A stretch of DNA of 64,000 nucleotides from Brevinematales bacterium (GCA_026417555.1 JAOADA010000001.1:625502-689501); one strand, 5' to 3'. Positions 8,596 to 18,220 are shown, counted from the first letter of the stretch. Notes: generated from the letters alone by a model not told the origin. A program made the numbers and translations.

Positions 8596-11141
8596 AGCCC
8601 TTGATTGTCCGTAGAGTCAGGAGTAGCCCTTGTTTCGGTGGGGGTATTTAGACGGTTTATCTGGTTTGAAAGAATCACATTGGTACTTCCAGGCAAAAAC
8701 TCCACCCACAAGGCAGTAAACGCATTGGTCCAGATCCTATTCCCACGTAACTGATACCCACTCCATCCACCCTCTTTCACCATAAGATATTTCACCCCTC
8801 CCACAAAGGAGTTGGAAACAATACTTGTCTGCTGCATGTTTCCCGCCAACCAGAGGTTTACCCCATTGGTAGAGCCGAATATCGTAGAAAAAACCGAATT
8901 GTGCATCAAAAATACTCCCATATCTCTCGCATACACATCTATCAAAACACTCCCTGGGCTTCCCCATCCTTCATAGAGATAAAAAAGGTGATTACTGATC
9001 ACTGCCCCTCCCCCTACCAGAAAGATCTGGGCATCCACATTGGAGAAAACCTGGGTAGTGTTGTGAACGTATTTGTTTTCTATCCCATAGTAGAAAACAC
9101 CCGCACCAAAAAACACCCCAAAGTCCCGGGTTCGATTGTTGGTGAAAATATTACTCACCAGGCCAACCTGCGAGGCTTGGGCGTAGATGGCCGATCCACG
9201 TTGTCCTTCATTATTGAGAAAAACCGAATTCATCACATACAAGGTACCATTATTCACCCATATAGGACCATCTATAGTTGGCTGTCCACTCCCCGAAACG
9301 ACAAACTTGAGAAATGCCACCCCTGTCACCCCATTCACCTCGAGAACCCGTCCTCCCGATCGAGTCAAGACAGTTGCTGACCCATTCGCTGAAAGAAAAT
9401 CAGAAGTAAACCCTCCTGCCAATATCATATTGTTTGCGGGAACAAGGGAACTCGAAAGCGTGTAACTACCTTCAGCAAAAACAACTGTCCTTACCCCTAA
9501 CGACTTGGCTTTTTCCACCCCTTCAGAAGCACTGCGAGGATCAGAAGCAATTCCAAACGCCGATCCTCCCCCTGCTGGGGTCACGAAAATAGCAGGATAC
9601 ACCTCAATGTTTCTTGTATAGACGTTACTGTTTCCTGCCTTATCCACAAGAACAATCTCATTGGTAATCACCGCCCCAAAGGGGAAATCCCGAGCCCCAT
9701 CGTCCTCATACCATGTCCCCAACCATTCGTTTGTCCGTCGCTCCACAAGATACCCCATCCCTCCATACCCCCATTTCCCCTTGAGGGTATCATAGAAGTA
9801 ACGGATACCAGAAAGGTTGTCTTCCAGGCGGATCCGCCGCCTCACAGAGGAACGATTGACAATCACGGTTCCTCCCGTATCATACAGAGAGAGAGTGGGA
9901 GGAAGAGTATCTATAAGAAGACGATAGAGGGGACCTGTATTGGTCCTACTTCCATCAATGGCCCGCAAACGAAGAGTGTTTTCCTGATTGGCAAGATAGG
10001 TTGTAGTATTTGTCCATACTCCCATGCCCCACTGCCCCACATTCTGCCACGGGCTTCCATTCAAAGAGAACTGAAGCGCTGTCGCATTCCCATACTCCCC
10101 AAACAGAGGAAAATTCACCTCATTGGTGCACCACCATCCATCGGGACCCGTGATATATACATACGGATAGGTACCATCAACCGTAAACATAAAACTATTG
10201 GTGGCTGAGGAATTTCCAAAAAAATCTCTCACATAAAATTGTACCGTATATGTTCCCGGAGTTACCCATTCCTCAAACCAGAAAGCAAGTTCATCTCTCA
10301 TCCCCCACCATCCTCCAAGAAAACGAGAAGAGGAGGTTGCCCAGTTATCCTTTGTCCACACCAGACTCTCTGCCCCTACCTTGTCATCCTGGGTTTTCCC
10401 CTCAAATACTACCATTACAGCTTCCGTAGCCCCGTTGGTAGGACGTGTCAGCACCACTACATGGGGACCACGACTATCTTGATAGACAGTGATAAGCCTA
10501 TCCTCTGCCATCACACCAGCCTTGTCAACAACACAGGCCTTCACTCCTACGTCTTGATTGGTCACTAACGGTATGGTCACTTCCCAGCCATTCATTCCCA
10601 CCATGGTGGCTGTATACTCATCTGTTTGCGAGGGTCTTTCCACACGCACATACACTCTCTCAATATTGGTAAGTCCATTAGAAACCACTCCCCTCAACGT
10701 GAGGGATACATCAGAAGTATAGGTTTCTCCCCACTGGGCAAAATCATTTGTCACCCGAATAGTCGGTCCTACCACATTCACATCCACAAAAACAGAACGT
10801 CTGATTCCCCACCGATTTACGGCACGAATCTCAATCGTTTTCCATCCCCCTGTAGAAAACCCTATCTCTCGACTGAGATGATAGAAACCTACTCCGCCAG
10901 TCCCTACTTTTTCTACCTTCCCTTCATAGACAATCTCTATATCACCCAACCCTTGTTCTTCCCTCACATCCGCCTCTACACGGATCCTTCCTGGATAGGA
11001 CTGCCCTCCAAAGGGCGAAAAAACAACAAGCATCGGGCCATCATACACATCCTTAAGCACAGGCTGATTCATATAATCCCGGAGAGAACACGAGAAAAAG
11101 GCTAACACACCCAACACAAAGAGAGAAGACTGCCATCTCAT
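8592..11141 (-). CDS. large lipoprotein with Ig-like repeats and C-terminal parallel beta-helix
   Basis: An 849-residue exported lipoprotein: MRWQSSLFVLGVLAFFSC gives a lipobox with Cys18. The first about 550 residues read as successive Ig/cadherin-like beta-sandwich modules. The last 300 residues, rich in Asn, Ser, Gly and short hydrophobic strands, look like a right-handed parallel beta-helix of the kind seen in pectate lyases and adhesins. No catalytic residues can be assigned. It is probably a surface adhesin or polysaccharide-binding or -cleaving protein. The ATG at 11141 with GGGAGG upstream fits the signal peptide better than the frame start 105 bases earlier, which would precede the -10 box. 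Confidence 0.8.
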   Translation of the reverse strand: MRWQSSLFVLGVLAFFSCSLRDYMNQPVLKDVYDGPMLVVFSPFGGQSYPGRIRVEADVREEQGLGDIEIVYEGKVEKVGTGGVGFYHLSREIGFSTGGWKTIEIRAVNRWGIRRSVFVDVNVVGPTIRVTNDFAQWGETYTSDVSLTLRGVVSNGLTNIERVYVRVERPSQTDEYTATMVGMNGWEVTIPLVTNQDVGVKACVVDKAGVMAEDRLITVYQDSRGPHVVVLTRPTNGATEAVMVVFEGKTQDDKVGAESLVWTKDNWATSSSRFLGGWWGMRDELAFWFEEWVTPGTYTVQFYVRDFFGNSSATNSFMFTVDGTYPYVYITGPDGWWCTNEVNFPLFGEYGNATALQFSLNGSPWQNVGQWGMGVWTNTTTYLANQENTLRLRAIDGSRTNTGPLYRLLIDTLPPTLSLYDTGGTVIVNRSSVRRRIRLEDNLSGIRYFYDTLKGKWGYGGMGYLVERRTNEWLGTWYEDDGARDFPFGAVITNEIVLVDKAGNSNVYTRNIEVYPAIFVTPAGGGSAFGIASDPRSASEGVEKAKSLGVRTVVFAEGSYTLSSSLVPANNMILAGGFTSDFLSANGSATVLTRSGGRVLEVNGVTGVAFLKFVVSGSGQPTIDGPIWVNNGTLYVMNSVFLNNEGQRGSAIYAQASQVGLVSNIFTNNRTRDFGVFFGAGVFYYGIENKYVHNTTQVFSNVDAQIFLVGGGAVISNHLFYLYEGWGSPGSVLIDVYARDMGVFLMHNSVFSTIFGSTNGVNLWLAGNMQQTSIVSNSFVGGVKYLMVKEGGWSGYQLRGNRIWTNAFTALWVEFLPGSTNVILSNQINRLNTPTETRATPDSTDNQGL

Positions 11142-11171
11142 CACAACCTCCCACCCACTTTCTCCCTTGAT

Positions 11172-11201
11172 ATTATACGGCATAAGAGAACAAAAAGTGA
11201 A
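11172..11201 (-). promoter_or_regulatory. promoter for the beta-helix lipoprotein gene
   Basis: On the minus strand TTCACT (11201-11196), 18 bp, TATAAT (11177-11172). The same TTCACT-18-TATAAT arrangement precedes the secreted debranching enzyme gene. The rest of 11202-11445 shows only a 10-bp palindrome AGGTATACCT at 11394-11403 and no gene. Confidence 0.6.
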
Positions 11202-11445
11202 ATAAAACAGAGACTTCCAACCAGGTGAGTTTTCTCCCCTTGTCATAAGTTCTTGTTTCCATTCAAAGAAAAAAGCTTGCCCTATTGAATGTAAAAAATT
11301 TCACATTTCGAAAAAGAAAAAAAATTGAAGAGTTTTGCTTTTTTCTCCGGATTCCATTGAGCCATCCCAAGGACTCACAAATTTTTCAATATGAGGTATA
11401 CCTGCGTATGCCAAAGAAAAACAGAACGATCCCCTCTCTCCTCGT

Positions 11446-12822
11446 TTACGAAAGAAACTGATGAATCGACCGAGCCGCCTGTTTTCCATGGCCTGCCGCA
11501 AGAATCACTGTAGCCGCTCCCAACACAACATCTCCACCAGCAAATACCCCCTGAAGAGAGGTTTGAAGGGTTTCATCCACAACCACATGACCTTTGGCAT
11601 CAAGGGCAAGCCCTTCCATACTTTCAAGGAGAATACGGTTTGTCTCAAGGCCAATGGCATTGATAACCATCCGGGCAGAAAGGGAAAAGGTTTCTCCTTC
11701 AATAGGGAAAAAACACCTTCTTCCTTTTTCATCTGGTTCCCCTAATCGCATTCGCTGACACAAAAGAGAAACCACATTGCCTTCCCCGTCCCCCTCTATC
11801 CGAAGAGGCGAAGCAAGAAACTCAAATCTGACCCCTTCTTCTTCTGCATGGGCAATCTCCTCAATCCTTGCAGGCATCTCCTCCCGTCCACGACGGTACA
11901 CAACCGTAACCGAGGGAGCTCCCATACGAAGAGCGCTCCTGGCGGCATCCATTGCCACATTCCCACCTCCAATGACCACAACCTCTCCCTTCACTTCAAG
12001 AGGGGTATCATACTCTCCAAAGTGGTAGGACTTCATGAGGTTAATACGAGTGAGAAACTCATTGGCAGAAAACACATCTCGAAGATTCTCTCCAGGGATA
12101 TGAAGATACTTGGGAAGCCCTGCCCCCGTCCCAAGAAAAACCGCATCAAATTGCCGTCTGATCTCCTCAAAGGTAACCGTCCTTCCTACCAGCACATTGG
12201 TTTGGAAGGCTACTCCCAAAGCCTTCAGGTAGTTTATCTCCCTTTCAAGTACCATCTTGGGAAGACGAAATTCTGGTATCCCATAGAGAAGTACCCCACC
12301 CAATCCATGAAGAGCTTCAAAAACCTCTACCTCATATCCAAGACGAGCAAGTTCCCCAGCACACGTCAAGGAAGCAGGCCCAGACCCAATGATAGCCACT
12401 CGCTTCCCCTTCTTGTCTCCAGGGATGACGTTCTTTTCCGTGGTATCTCCTACAAAACGCTCAAGTTTCCCTATTTGAATAGGATCCCCCACCCGAGCCA
12501 TAGTACAGCGTTTCTGACACTGAACCTCCTGAGGACACACCCTCCCACACACAGAGGGTAAGGGATTATCCTCAAGAATCACCCCTATAGCCTCATGGGG
12601 GTTCCCTTCAGCAATCTTTTGGATAAACTGAGGAATTTTGATGTGAACAGGACAATCCTCTACACAGGGAGGATTCTTGCATTGCAAACACCGAAGGGCT
12701 TCTTTTCTAGCCTCTTCAGAAGAGTACACAAGCTCTACTTCACCAAAATCATGGATCCTCTCTTCGACTGGACGTTGGCGAACAGGAATTTTGTATTTTT
12801 GTACACCTCTTCTCTCATTCAC
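11446..12822 (-). CDS. NADPH-dependent glutamate synthase small subunit-like flavoprotein (GltD/NfnB/SudA family)
   Basis: A 458-residue protein with the GltD-family layout: an N-terminal region with two cysteine clusters for 4Fe-4S centres (CLQC...CVEDCP and CGRVCP...CQKRC), an FAD-binding Rossmann motif (AIIGSGPASLTCA) and an NAD(P)H-binding motif (VVIGGGNVAMDAAR). It passes electrons between NADPH and iron-sulfur proteins or glutamate synthase. The stand-alone form also occurs as the large subunit of NADH-dependent ferredoxin:NADP oxidoreductase, but no small-subunit gene is adjacent. The GTG start lies inside the end of gpmA and has an AAGGAG ribosome site. The exact role is therefore open. 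Confidence 0.85.
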   Translation of the reverse strand: MNERRGVQKYKIPVRQRPVEERIHDFGEVELVYSSEEARKEALRCLQCKNPPCVEDCPVHIKIPQFIQKIAEGNPHEAIGVILEDNPLPSVCGRVCPQEVQCQKRCTMARVGDPIQIGKLERFVGDTTEKNVIPGDKKGKRVAIIGSGPASLTCAGELARLGYEVEVFEALHGLGGVLLYGIPEFRLPKMVLEREINYLKALGVAFQTNVLVGRTVTFEEIRRQFDAVFLGTGAGLPKYLHIPGENLRDVFSANEFLTRINLMKSYHFGEYDTPLEVKGEVVVIGGGNVAMDAARSALRMGAPSVTVVYRRGREEMPARIEEIAHAEEEGVRFEFLASPLRIEGDGEGNVVSLLCQRMRLGEPDEKGRRCFFPIEGETFSLSARMVINAIGLETNRILLESMEGLALDAKGHVVVDETLQTSLQGVFAGGDVVLGAATVILAAGHGKQAARSIHQFLS

Positions 12823-13489
12823 CGGCTATCTCCTTTTTCCACATCCCGTCCCAGTGATACACCAGAGCTGTTGCATGGGGGATCTCCAGGGAAACCACCT
12901 CCTGGGGAGAAAGGTTGTCTAGAAACATGACAATGGAACGGAGACTATTGCCATGGGCACTGACAATGATTTTTTTCCCAGCTTGAACAAGGGGCACAAT
13001 AACCCGCCGAAAAAAAGGAAGGGTACGTGCAGATGTCATTTTTAGAGATTCCCCCGCCGGAGGAGGTACATCATAACTCCGTCTCCAGAGGGTGACCTTC
13101 TCCTCTCCATAACGCTGACGGGTTTCCTCTTTGTTGAGTCCCTGAAGTTTCCCATAGTACCGTTCATTGAGATACCAGGCAGTATAGACAGGAAGGATAG
13201 CTCCCTTTGCCTCTTCACTAAAGATCTTTCCCCAGCGTTTCTCTCTTCCTGTATGCGACATCACAACGGGGGTCTTCTTTTGAAACGCAAGCACAAGCAA
13301 AAGGGTTTCCATGGCCCGTACCAGCGTTGAGGTATAGGCTACATCAAAATCCACGTCTGCCAGTTTTCGACCACAGGCCAGTGCTTCTTCAATCCCTTGA
13401 GGTGTGAGAGAAACATCCACCCATCCTGTAAACCAGTTGCGTTTATTCCAGGTCGACTCTCCATGGCGAACAAGATACAGGCTTCCCAT
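12815..13489 (-). CDS. gpmA: 2,3-bisphosphoglycerate-dependent phosphoglycerate mutase
   Basis: A 224-residue histidine-phosphatase-superfamily enzyme. The phosphohistidine motif LVRHGESTWN is at the start, the dPGM signature NWFTGWVDVSLT follows, and the second His is in SAHGNSLRSI. It interconverts 3- and 2-phosphoglycerate in glycolysis. It begins 8 bp after the stop of the cofactor-independent mutase gene, which does the same job with an unrelated fold and metal chemistry. The ribosome site AGGGGAG lies in the end of gpmI. The next gene starts before its stop, so the three minus-strand genes 15123-11446 form one operon. Confidence 0.95.
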   Translation of the reverse strand: MGSLYLVRHGESTWNKRNWFTGWVDVSLTPQGIEEALACGRKLADVDFDVAYTSTLVRAMETLLLVLAFQKKTPVVMSHTGREKRWGKIFSEEAKGAILPVYTAWYLNERYYGKLQGLNKEETRQRYGEEKVTLWRRSYDVPPPAGESLKMTSARTLPFFRRVIVPLVQAGKKIIVSAHGNSLRSIVMFLDNLSPQEVVSLEIPHATALVYHWDGMWKKEIAGE

Positions 13490-13497
13490 ACTCTCCC

Positions 13498-15123
13498 CTA
13501 AAACTCAATCAACGAAGGATCATACTCTTCAGGCTTTTCATACCCAAGGAGGTTAAGGAGGGTAGCCGCAACATTGGAAAGCCCTGCTTTGGGAAGCTTT
13601 CGCATATGATACTCATTCTGATAGCCATAATCCACAATAACAAATGGCACTTTGTTCAGGGTATGCGCCGTTTTGACCTCTTTTTTCCCGTTTTTCTCAG
13701 TAAACATCTCATCAGCATTTCCATGATCGGCGGTAACCACCACAATTCCTCCAAGTTTTTCTACCTCAGCAAGAAGCCTTGCTACACAGCGATCAACGGT
13801 TTCCACAGCCTCTATCGCTGCCTCCATCACCCCGGTATGCCCCACCATATCTCCATTGGCAAAATTAAGACGCCCAAACTTGTACTGGCCACTCCGAAGA
13901 AGCTCAAGAGTTTTTTCCGTGATTTCATTGGCTTTCATCGCAGGGGCTTTGTCAAACTGGATCTTGTCAGAGGGAATCTCTATATAGGTTTCAAGTTTTT
14001 CATCTATGTAGCCAGAACGGTTTCCGTTCCAAAAATACGTCACATGCCCAAACTTTTGGGTTTCCGAGATAGCAAAACTTTTGATACCTGCAGCACAAAG
14101 GTATTCACTCACTGTTTTGGTAATCACCGGCGGCTGCACAAGAAAACGTGAGGGAAGCTTGAGATCACCATCATACTGCATCATACCAGCAAATATCACC
14201 TTGGGATAGCGTTCCCGATCAAATTTATCAAAGTCAGGATACTCAAAAGCCATGGAAATCTCAATAGCTCTATCACCCCGAAAATTAAAAAGCACCACAC
14301 TATCCCCATCCTGGATAGTCCCTACAGGTTTGCCATTCTCACCGATAACAAAGGCTGGAAGATACTGGTCTGTGACCTTGGGATCCTCTGCATATAGAGT
14401 TTCGACGGCTTCACGAGCCGACGAAAACATCCTCCCCTTTCCAAGAACATGAGCATCCCATCCACGTTTCACGATATTCCAATCGGCAAAATAGCGATCC
14501 ATGGTAGTGACCATCCTTCCCCCACCGGAGGCTATTCGATAATCTACCCCATACCCAAGAGAGATCTCTTTCAAGACGGCTTCTATCTTGTCAATATAGA
14601 TGAGCGCAGACTTTTCAGGAACATCTCGCCCGTCAAGAAGGGCATGAACACGCACCTTCTTTACGCCCTCTTTTGCCGTTTGCCAAAGTAACGCTATCAG
14701 ATGATCTATATGAGAATGAACATTGCCATCCGAAAGAAGACCAATAAAATGAAACGTTCCCCCAGAAGACGTGACCTGTCCTACCAGATCTCTCCAGACA
14801 TCTGTTTGGAAGATACTCCCGTCAGCAATGGCTTCATTTACCCGTTTTGCCCCCTGCGAAAAGACCCGTCCCGCCCCAAGAGCATTATGACCTACTTCAC
14901 TATTCCCCATATCTTCATCAGAGGGAAGCCCCACAGCGGTTCCATGAGCCTGAAGCTCTGTATACAAAGGCAGAGTAAAAAGCTTGTCCAGGGTTGGCGT
15001 ATTGGCTTGATACACAGCATTTCCCTCTGTGGGTTTGCCAAGACCTATGCCATCCATAATAATAAGAAGAAGCGGTCCCTGTCGACCATGAAACGTGTCA
15101 AGTGGCTTAAGTGAAAGTGACAT
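13498..15123 (-). CDS. gpmI: 2,3-bisphosphoglycerate-independent phosphoglycerate mutase
   Basis: A 541-residue metalloenzyme of the alkaline-phosphatase superfamily. The first metal site is in LLLIIMDGIGLG, the catalytic Ser in EDMGNSEVGHNALGAG, and later metal ligands in NFANGDMVGHTG and VTADHGNADEM. It moves phosphate between C3 and C2 of glycerate using Mn2+. It has its own promoter and a strong AAGGAGG ribosome site and leads the operon gpmI-gpmA-gltD-like. It is a little longer than the 510-residue norm, mainly by an N-terminal extension of about 15 residues. Confidence 0.95.
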   Translation of the reverse strand: MSLSLKPLDTFHGRQGPLLLIIMDGIGLGKPTEGNAVYQANTPTLDKLFTLPLYTELQAHGTAVGLPSDEDMGNSEVGHNALGAGRVFSQGAKRVNEAIADGSIFQTDVWRDLVGQVTSSGGTFHFIGLLSDGNVHSHIDHLIALLWQTAKEGVKKVRVHALLDGRDVPEKSALIYIDKIEAVLKEISLGYGVDYRIASGGGRMVTTMDRYFADWNIVKRGWDAHVLGKGRMFSSAREAVETLYAEDPKVTDQYLPAFVIGENGKPVGTIQDGDSVVLFNFRGDRAIEISMAFEYPDFDKFDRERYPKVIFAGMMQYDGDLKLPSRFLVQPPVITKTVSEYLCAAGIKSFAISETQKFGHVTYFWNGNRSGYIDEKLETYIEIPSDKIQFDKAPAMKANEITEKTLELLRSGQYKFGRLNFANGDMVGHTGVMEAAIEAVETVDRCVARLLAEVEKLGGIVVVTADHGNADEMFTEKNGKKEVKTAHTLNKVPFVIVDYGYQNEYHMRKLPKAGLSNVAATLLNLLGYEKPEEYDPSLIEF

Positions 15124-15152
15124 ATATCCTCCTTATTCTCACAAAGCCCTAT

Positions 15153-15181
15153 ATTATGGAGAAAAGAGGGATTTTTTGCAA
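15153..15181 (-). promoter_or_regulatory. promoter for gpmI-gpmA-gltD-like operon
   Basis: On the minus strand TTGCAA (15181-15176), 17 bp, CATAAT (15158-15153), about 30 bp before the gpmI ATG. The stretch 15182-15464 beyond it contains no gene or repeat that I can support. Confidence 0.65.
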
Positions 15182-15464
15182 GTTTTCTCTTCTTCCAAGG
15201 AAACATACACTCATACCCCCTTTCTCCCTGAACAAAAGAGAGTCACCTGTTCCGTCGCACCGATCTCGTATGCCCTTTGCTGGAGACTTTTCACTGGGAG
15301 AAGGGGGATTCACGTGTGTGGCAGACTTTCTCCTTAGCTCACGGGAAAACACCATAAACCCAGAAAGGGAAAAAGCCACCTTTATCCTTGGGAAAAAGAG
15401 ATCTTATTCCGTGTATTTGCTCTGTGAGGTTTTATTCCGTCATCCCTGGTTTCCATGATTTTTC

Positions 15465-15493
15465 TTGTCAAAAAAATCTTTTTGTTGTATACT
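15465..15493 (+). promoter_or_regulatory. promoter for cutA
   Basis: TTGTCA (15465-15470), 17 bp, TATACT (15488-15493). The upstream TTG that would lengthen CutA is this -35 box, so CutA starts at the ATG at 15513. Confidence 0.75.
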
Positions 15494-15512
15494 GAGTGAG
15501 AAGGAGAAACGT

Positions 15513-15833
15513 ATGGGGTATGGAATAGTCTTGGTGGCTACAGACAGCAAAGCAAGTGCAGAAAAATTAACCAATCTTCTCCTGGAGAATCGACTTGCTG
15601 GATGTATCCAACTTCTTCCTATAGAATCTCACTACCTATGGAAAGGAAAAAAAGAGAATTCTTCAGAAATTCTCATGGTTATCAAAACTCACCGCTCGAA
15701 ATACGCTACCATAGAGAAAATAGTCCAGGACCATCATCCTTACGAAATACCAGAGATCCTTTTTATCCCCATCCAGGAAATATTTCCTCCCTATCGGCAA
15801 TGGCTAGATGATCTGATTCAGGAGGCAAAATAG
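15513..15833 (+). CDS. cutA: CutA1 divalent-cation tolerance-type protein
   Basis: A 106-residue protein of the usual CutA length. Family features include the N-terminal beta strand IVLVATDSKASAEKL, the NRLAGCIQLLPIESHYLWKGK segment, and HHPYEIPEILFIPI. CutA forms very stable trimers. It has been linked to copper tolerance, but its biochemical role is not settled. The start has an AAGGAG ribosome site after a clear promoter. The next gene starts at a GTG overlapping its stop by one base. Confidence 0.9.
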   Translation: MGYGIVLVATDSKASAEKLTNLLLENRLAGCIQLLPIESHYLWKGKKENSSEILMVIKTHRSKYATIEKIVQDHHPYEIPEILFIPIQEIFPPYRQWLDDLIQEAK

Positions 15834-16741
15834 TGGATTTTCGCCCTCTCTCCCTTGAGGACAAGCCCTATTTTGACAAGTGGTTTCGTTACATGCAGCC
15901 GAAAATCTCTGAATTCACCTTCACCAATCTTTTTCTTTGGCAGAAAGCCCATGGCCTCTTGTGGACTCCCTGGAAAGAAGGAGCTCTTCTTCTCCGTAGG
16001 GAGAATAACCACCGGGTGTTTCTTCCCCCGGTAGGGTTTCAGGACTGCGAAAAAATCTTTCAAGAAATGATAGAGATTGCCCACCGAGAGGGCATATCTG
16101 CTCTCATCCGTATCCCAGAATGGGCAAGGCGCTTTCTCCCTCGTGGGGGAGTCCTCATAGCAGAAAGAGACCATTTTGACTATGTGTATAAAGCACAACA
16201 ACTTGCTGATCTCAAAGGCTGGCGATTGGATGGCAAAAGAGCCTTTGTAAGAAAATTTCAAAGTACCTATCCAGACTGGCAATTTGTTCTCTATGAAGAG
16301 AGATTCAAAGAGGAATGTGAACGCCTTCTCATCTCATGGGCGTCTCTCCATAAAGATACTCCTGGTATCGAGGAGGAAAAAGAGGCTCTTCTCACCCTCC
16401 TCAAAGAGAGAAAAAACCTTGGGGTTGAGGGAGGAGTTCTTCTGGTGGGGGAAAAAGTGATAGCCTTCAGTTTTGGAGAAAGGCTCAACGAAACCACCTT
16501 TGTCACGCATTTTGAAAAGGCCGACACCTCATACATTGGTGCCTACCAAATGATCAACCAACAAATGGCTCAGCATATCATTGCCCCATCCTATCTTTTT
16601 GTGAATAGGGAGCAAGACCTCGGTATCGAAGGGCTTCGCAAAGCCAAAAAGAGCTATGCCCCCCTCAAACTCATCAAAAAATACCGTTACCATATCCAGG
16701 AACACCCCTCTAATGACGTGACGACTCCCTATTTTCCGTAG
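15833..16741 (+). CDS. DUF2156 protein (LPG synthase C-terminal-like)
   Basis: A 302-residue soluble protein resembling the GNAT-fold C-terminal domain of phosphatidylglycerol lysyltransferases, found alone in many anaerobes. It has two GNAT-like halves, with ISEFTFTNLFLW near the N-terminus and YQMINQQMAQH...FVNREQDLGIEGLRKAKKSY near the C-terminus. The second is the family's most conserved stretch. It may transfer an aminoacyl or acyl group, but the substrate is unknown. The GTG start overlaps the cutA stop by one base and has an AGGAGG ribosome site. Its 3' end overlaps the convergent nitroreductase gene by 32 bp. Confidence 0.8.
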   Translation: MDFRPLSLEDKPYFDKWFRYMQPKISEFTFTNLFLWQKAHGLLWTPWKEGALLLRRENNHRVFLPPVGFQDCEKIFQEMIEIAHREGISALIRIPEWARRFLPRGGVLIAERDHFDYVYKAQQLADLKGWRLDGKRAFVRKFQSTYPDWQFVLYEERFKEECERLLISWASLHKDTPGIEEEKEALLTLLKERKNLGVEGGVLLVGEKVIAFSFGERLNETTFVTHFEKADTSYIGAYQMINQQMAQHIIAPSYLFVNREQDLGIEGLRKAKKSYAPLKLIKKYRYHIQEHPSNDVTTPYFP

Positions 16742-17306
16742 AAGCCTCAAGGGGATTTCCCCACCTTTCTATGAAAACAAACTCAGAAAAAGGTTTTCGC
16801 TCAGGACGATGACGTTCAGCCTCTTGCTGATGAGGACGAAGCTCAGAAAAAGAGTCGTCGTTTTTTTGACCTACGACAATCAGTGTCACAAGAATCCTCT
16901 CCTCAGGAATACCCAACACTTTCTGTGCAGCCCGAGTATCAAACCCAGCAATAGGGTGAAGCACAAACCCCATTTCTGTTCCCATGAGAAGCATAGCAGC
17001 TACCGCCATCCCAGTATCAAAAAGAGCATACTCCTTTCCCTGAAGACGGCAATCGTCCTCCGGATGGGTTACCACAGCAATCACGAGAGAGGCGCGATAG
17101 GCCCACTCATTCCCCTGGCTATAGGTCTTTTGAAGATCTTGCAACACCTCATGAGATCGAACAAAAATAAATCTCCATGGTTGATTATTAAAACATGAGG
17201 GCATGAGAGATGCCGCCTTTGCAAGAATTCTGATCTGCTCCTCAGAGATCTCTATCGGTCCTAACGCCCGATAAGACCGTCTCTTCTCAAGAAGTTCTTG
17301 AAACAT
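16710..17306 (-). CDS. nitroreductase-family FMN protein
   Basis: A 198-residue protein with the nitroreductase fold signature: RRSYRALGP at the N-terminus contacts FMN phosphate, followed by SCFNNQPWRFIFV and a C-terminal GQKNDD segment. Members reduce nitro compounds, quinones or enones with NAD(P)H; the natural substrate here is unknown. A GGAGGA ribosome site precedes the ATG. It follows trpC on the same strand after 119 bp with no clear terminator or promoter between, so it may be read from the trp operon. The last ten residues are coded opposite the end of the DUF2156 gene. Confidence 0.88.
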   Translation of the reverse strand: MFQELLEKRRSYRALGPIEISEEQIRILAKAASLMPSCFNNQPWRFIFVRSHEVLQDLQKTYSQGNEWAYRASLVIAVVTHPEDDCRLQGKEYALFDTGMAVAAMLLMGTEMGFVLHPIAGFDTRAAQKVLGIPEERILVTLIVVGQKNDDSFSELRPHQQEAERHRPERKPFSEFVFIERWGNPLEASTENRESSRH

Positions 17307-17425
17307 TGTGTCCTCCTCCCTTTTCCTTAACTACGGCAAAAGTACTCTTCTCCCTCCCGATGTGTCCTCTCTCAACAAGACTCCAGATGCCTCTCTTTTC
17401 ATCTTGAGACAATCCCCCTTTTCGC

Positions 17426-18220
17426 TCAGGCAGGCAAGGTGTTTGTTTGAGACAAACGCTTCCACTCGCCAATCTGATCTTTCCGATGGGGATTTTTCAC
17501 AAGAGAGGTGCCCACCAAAATCCCGTCATACCCCGCCGCCATAATTTCTCTCACAGCTTGGGTGGTAGAAAGGGCAGAAAGGCTAAATTTCCAGGCGGTT
17601 TGAGGGAGAAGATGCACAACCTCAAGACTATGGTGATAATCCTCTGTGAGTGTTTTCAGGTCTCTATTATTGACACCTACAATAGGGAAATCCATCTCCT
17701 GAATAGCACGAATATTGTCTCTTTCATGAACCTCAACAAGAACGTCCATACCAAGAGAAGAAGCGTATTCATACAACTCCCTCATTCTTTCTCTTTCAGC
17801 AAAGGCTTCTGCAATCAGAAGCACCATATCCGCCCCACAGGCAGATGCCATATTGACTTGAACCTCATCAAGGATAAAATCCTTGCACAAAACAGGAAGC
17901 CCTGTGGCTTTTTTTATTTCGCAAAGAAACTCAAAACTCCCCCCAAAAAAATGCTCATCCGTCAAAACAGAGATCGCGTCCACCCCTGCCTCACGATACT
18001 CAAGAGCCAAGGCAACTGGATCCATATCCATGGCCATGTCTCCTTGAGAGGGAGATTTTCGTTTCACTTCAGCAATGATGAAAGGTTTTGAAGACGTTGT
18101 AAGTTTCTTTTGAAAGAGATATCTCTCTTTCACAGGTTTTGGCTTTGGGACGATGGACTTTTGACGCAAGACAAGGATCTCCTTCTCTTTATACTGGAGA
18201 ATCTCGGCAAGCTTATTCAT
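17426..18220 (-). CDS. trpC: indole-3-glycerol phosphate synthase
   Basis: A 264-residue TIM-barrel enzyme of tryptophan synthesis that closes the indole ring of CdRP. The substrate-binding and catalytic lysines are in IIAEVKRKSPS and PVLCKDFI, the catalytic Glu region in DVLVEVHE, and the phosphate loops in VGVNNRDL and ILVGTSLV. The start at ATG 18220 overlaps the trpGD stop (ATGA) and has a GGGAGAG ribosome site; the frame could extend 16 codons further into trpGD but that is unlikely. It is the last recognised trp gene here: trpF, trpB and trpA are not in the window. Confidence 0.95.
   Translation of the reverse strand: MNKLAEILQYKEKEILVLRQKSIVPKPKPVKERYLFQKKLTTSSKPFIIAEVKRKSPSQGDMAMDMDPVALALEYREAGVDAISVLTDEHFFGGSFEFLCEIKKATGLPVLCKDFILDEVQVNMASACGADMVLLIAEAFAERERMRELYEYASSLGMDVLVEVHERDNIRAIQEMDFPIVGVNNRDLKTLTEDYHHSLEVVHLLPQTAWKFSLSALSTTQAVREIMAAGYDGILVGTSLVKNPHRKDQIGEWKRLSQTNTLPA

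Noticed and set aside
11848..12561. 237-codon plus-strand frame opposite the GltD-like gene
   Set aside because: Composition and lack of a ribosome site or motif mark it as a shadow of a well-supported gene.
15182..15464. Possible gene in the gap between gpmI and cutA
   Set aside because: Frames of 76-115 codons exist on both strands, but none has a ribosome site, and composition changes within each.
15465..15512. Upstream TTG start that would lengthen CutA
   Set aside because: It is the -35 box of the cutA promoter; the ATG at 15513 gives the normal family length.
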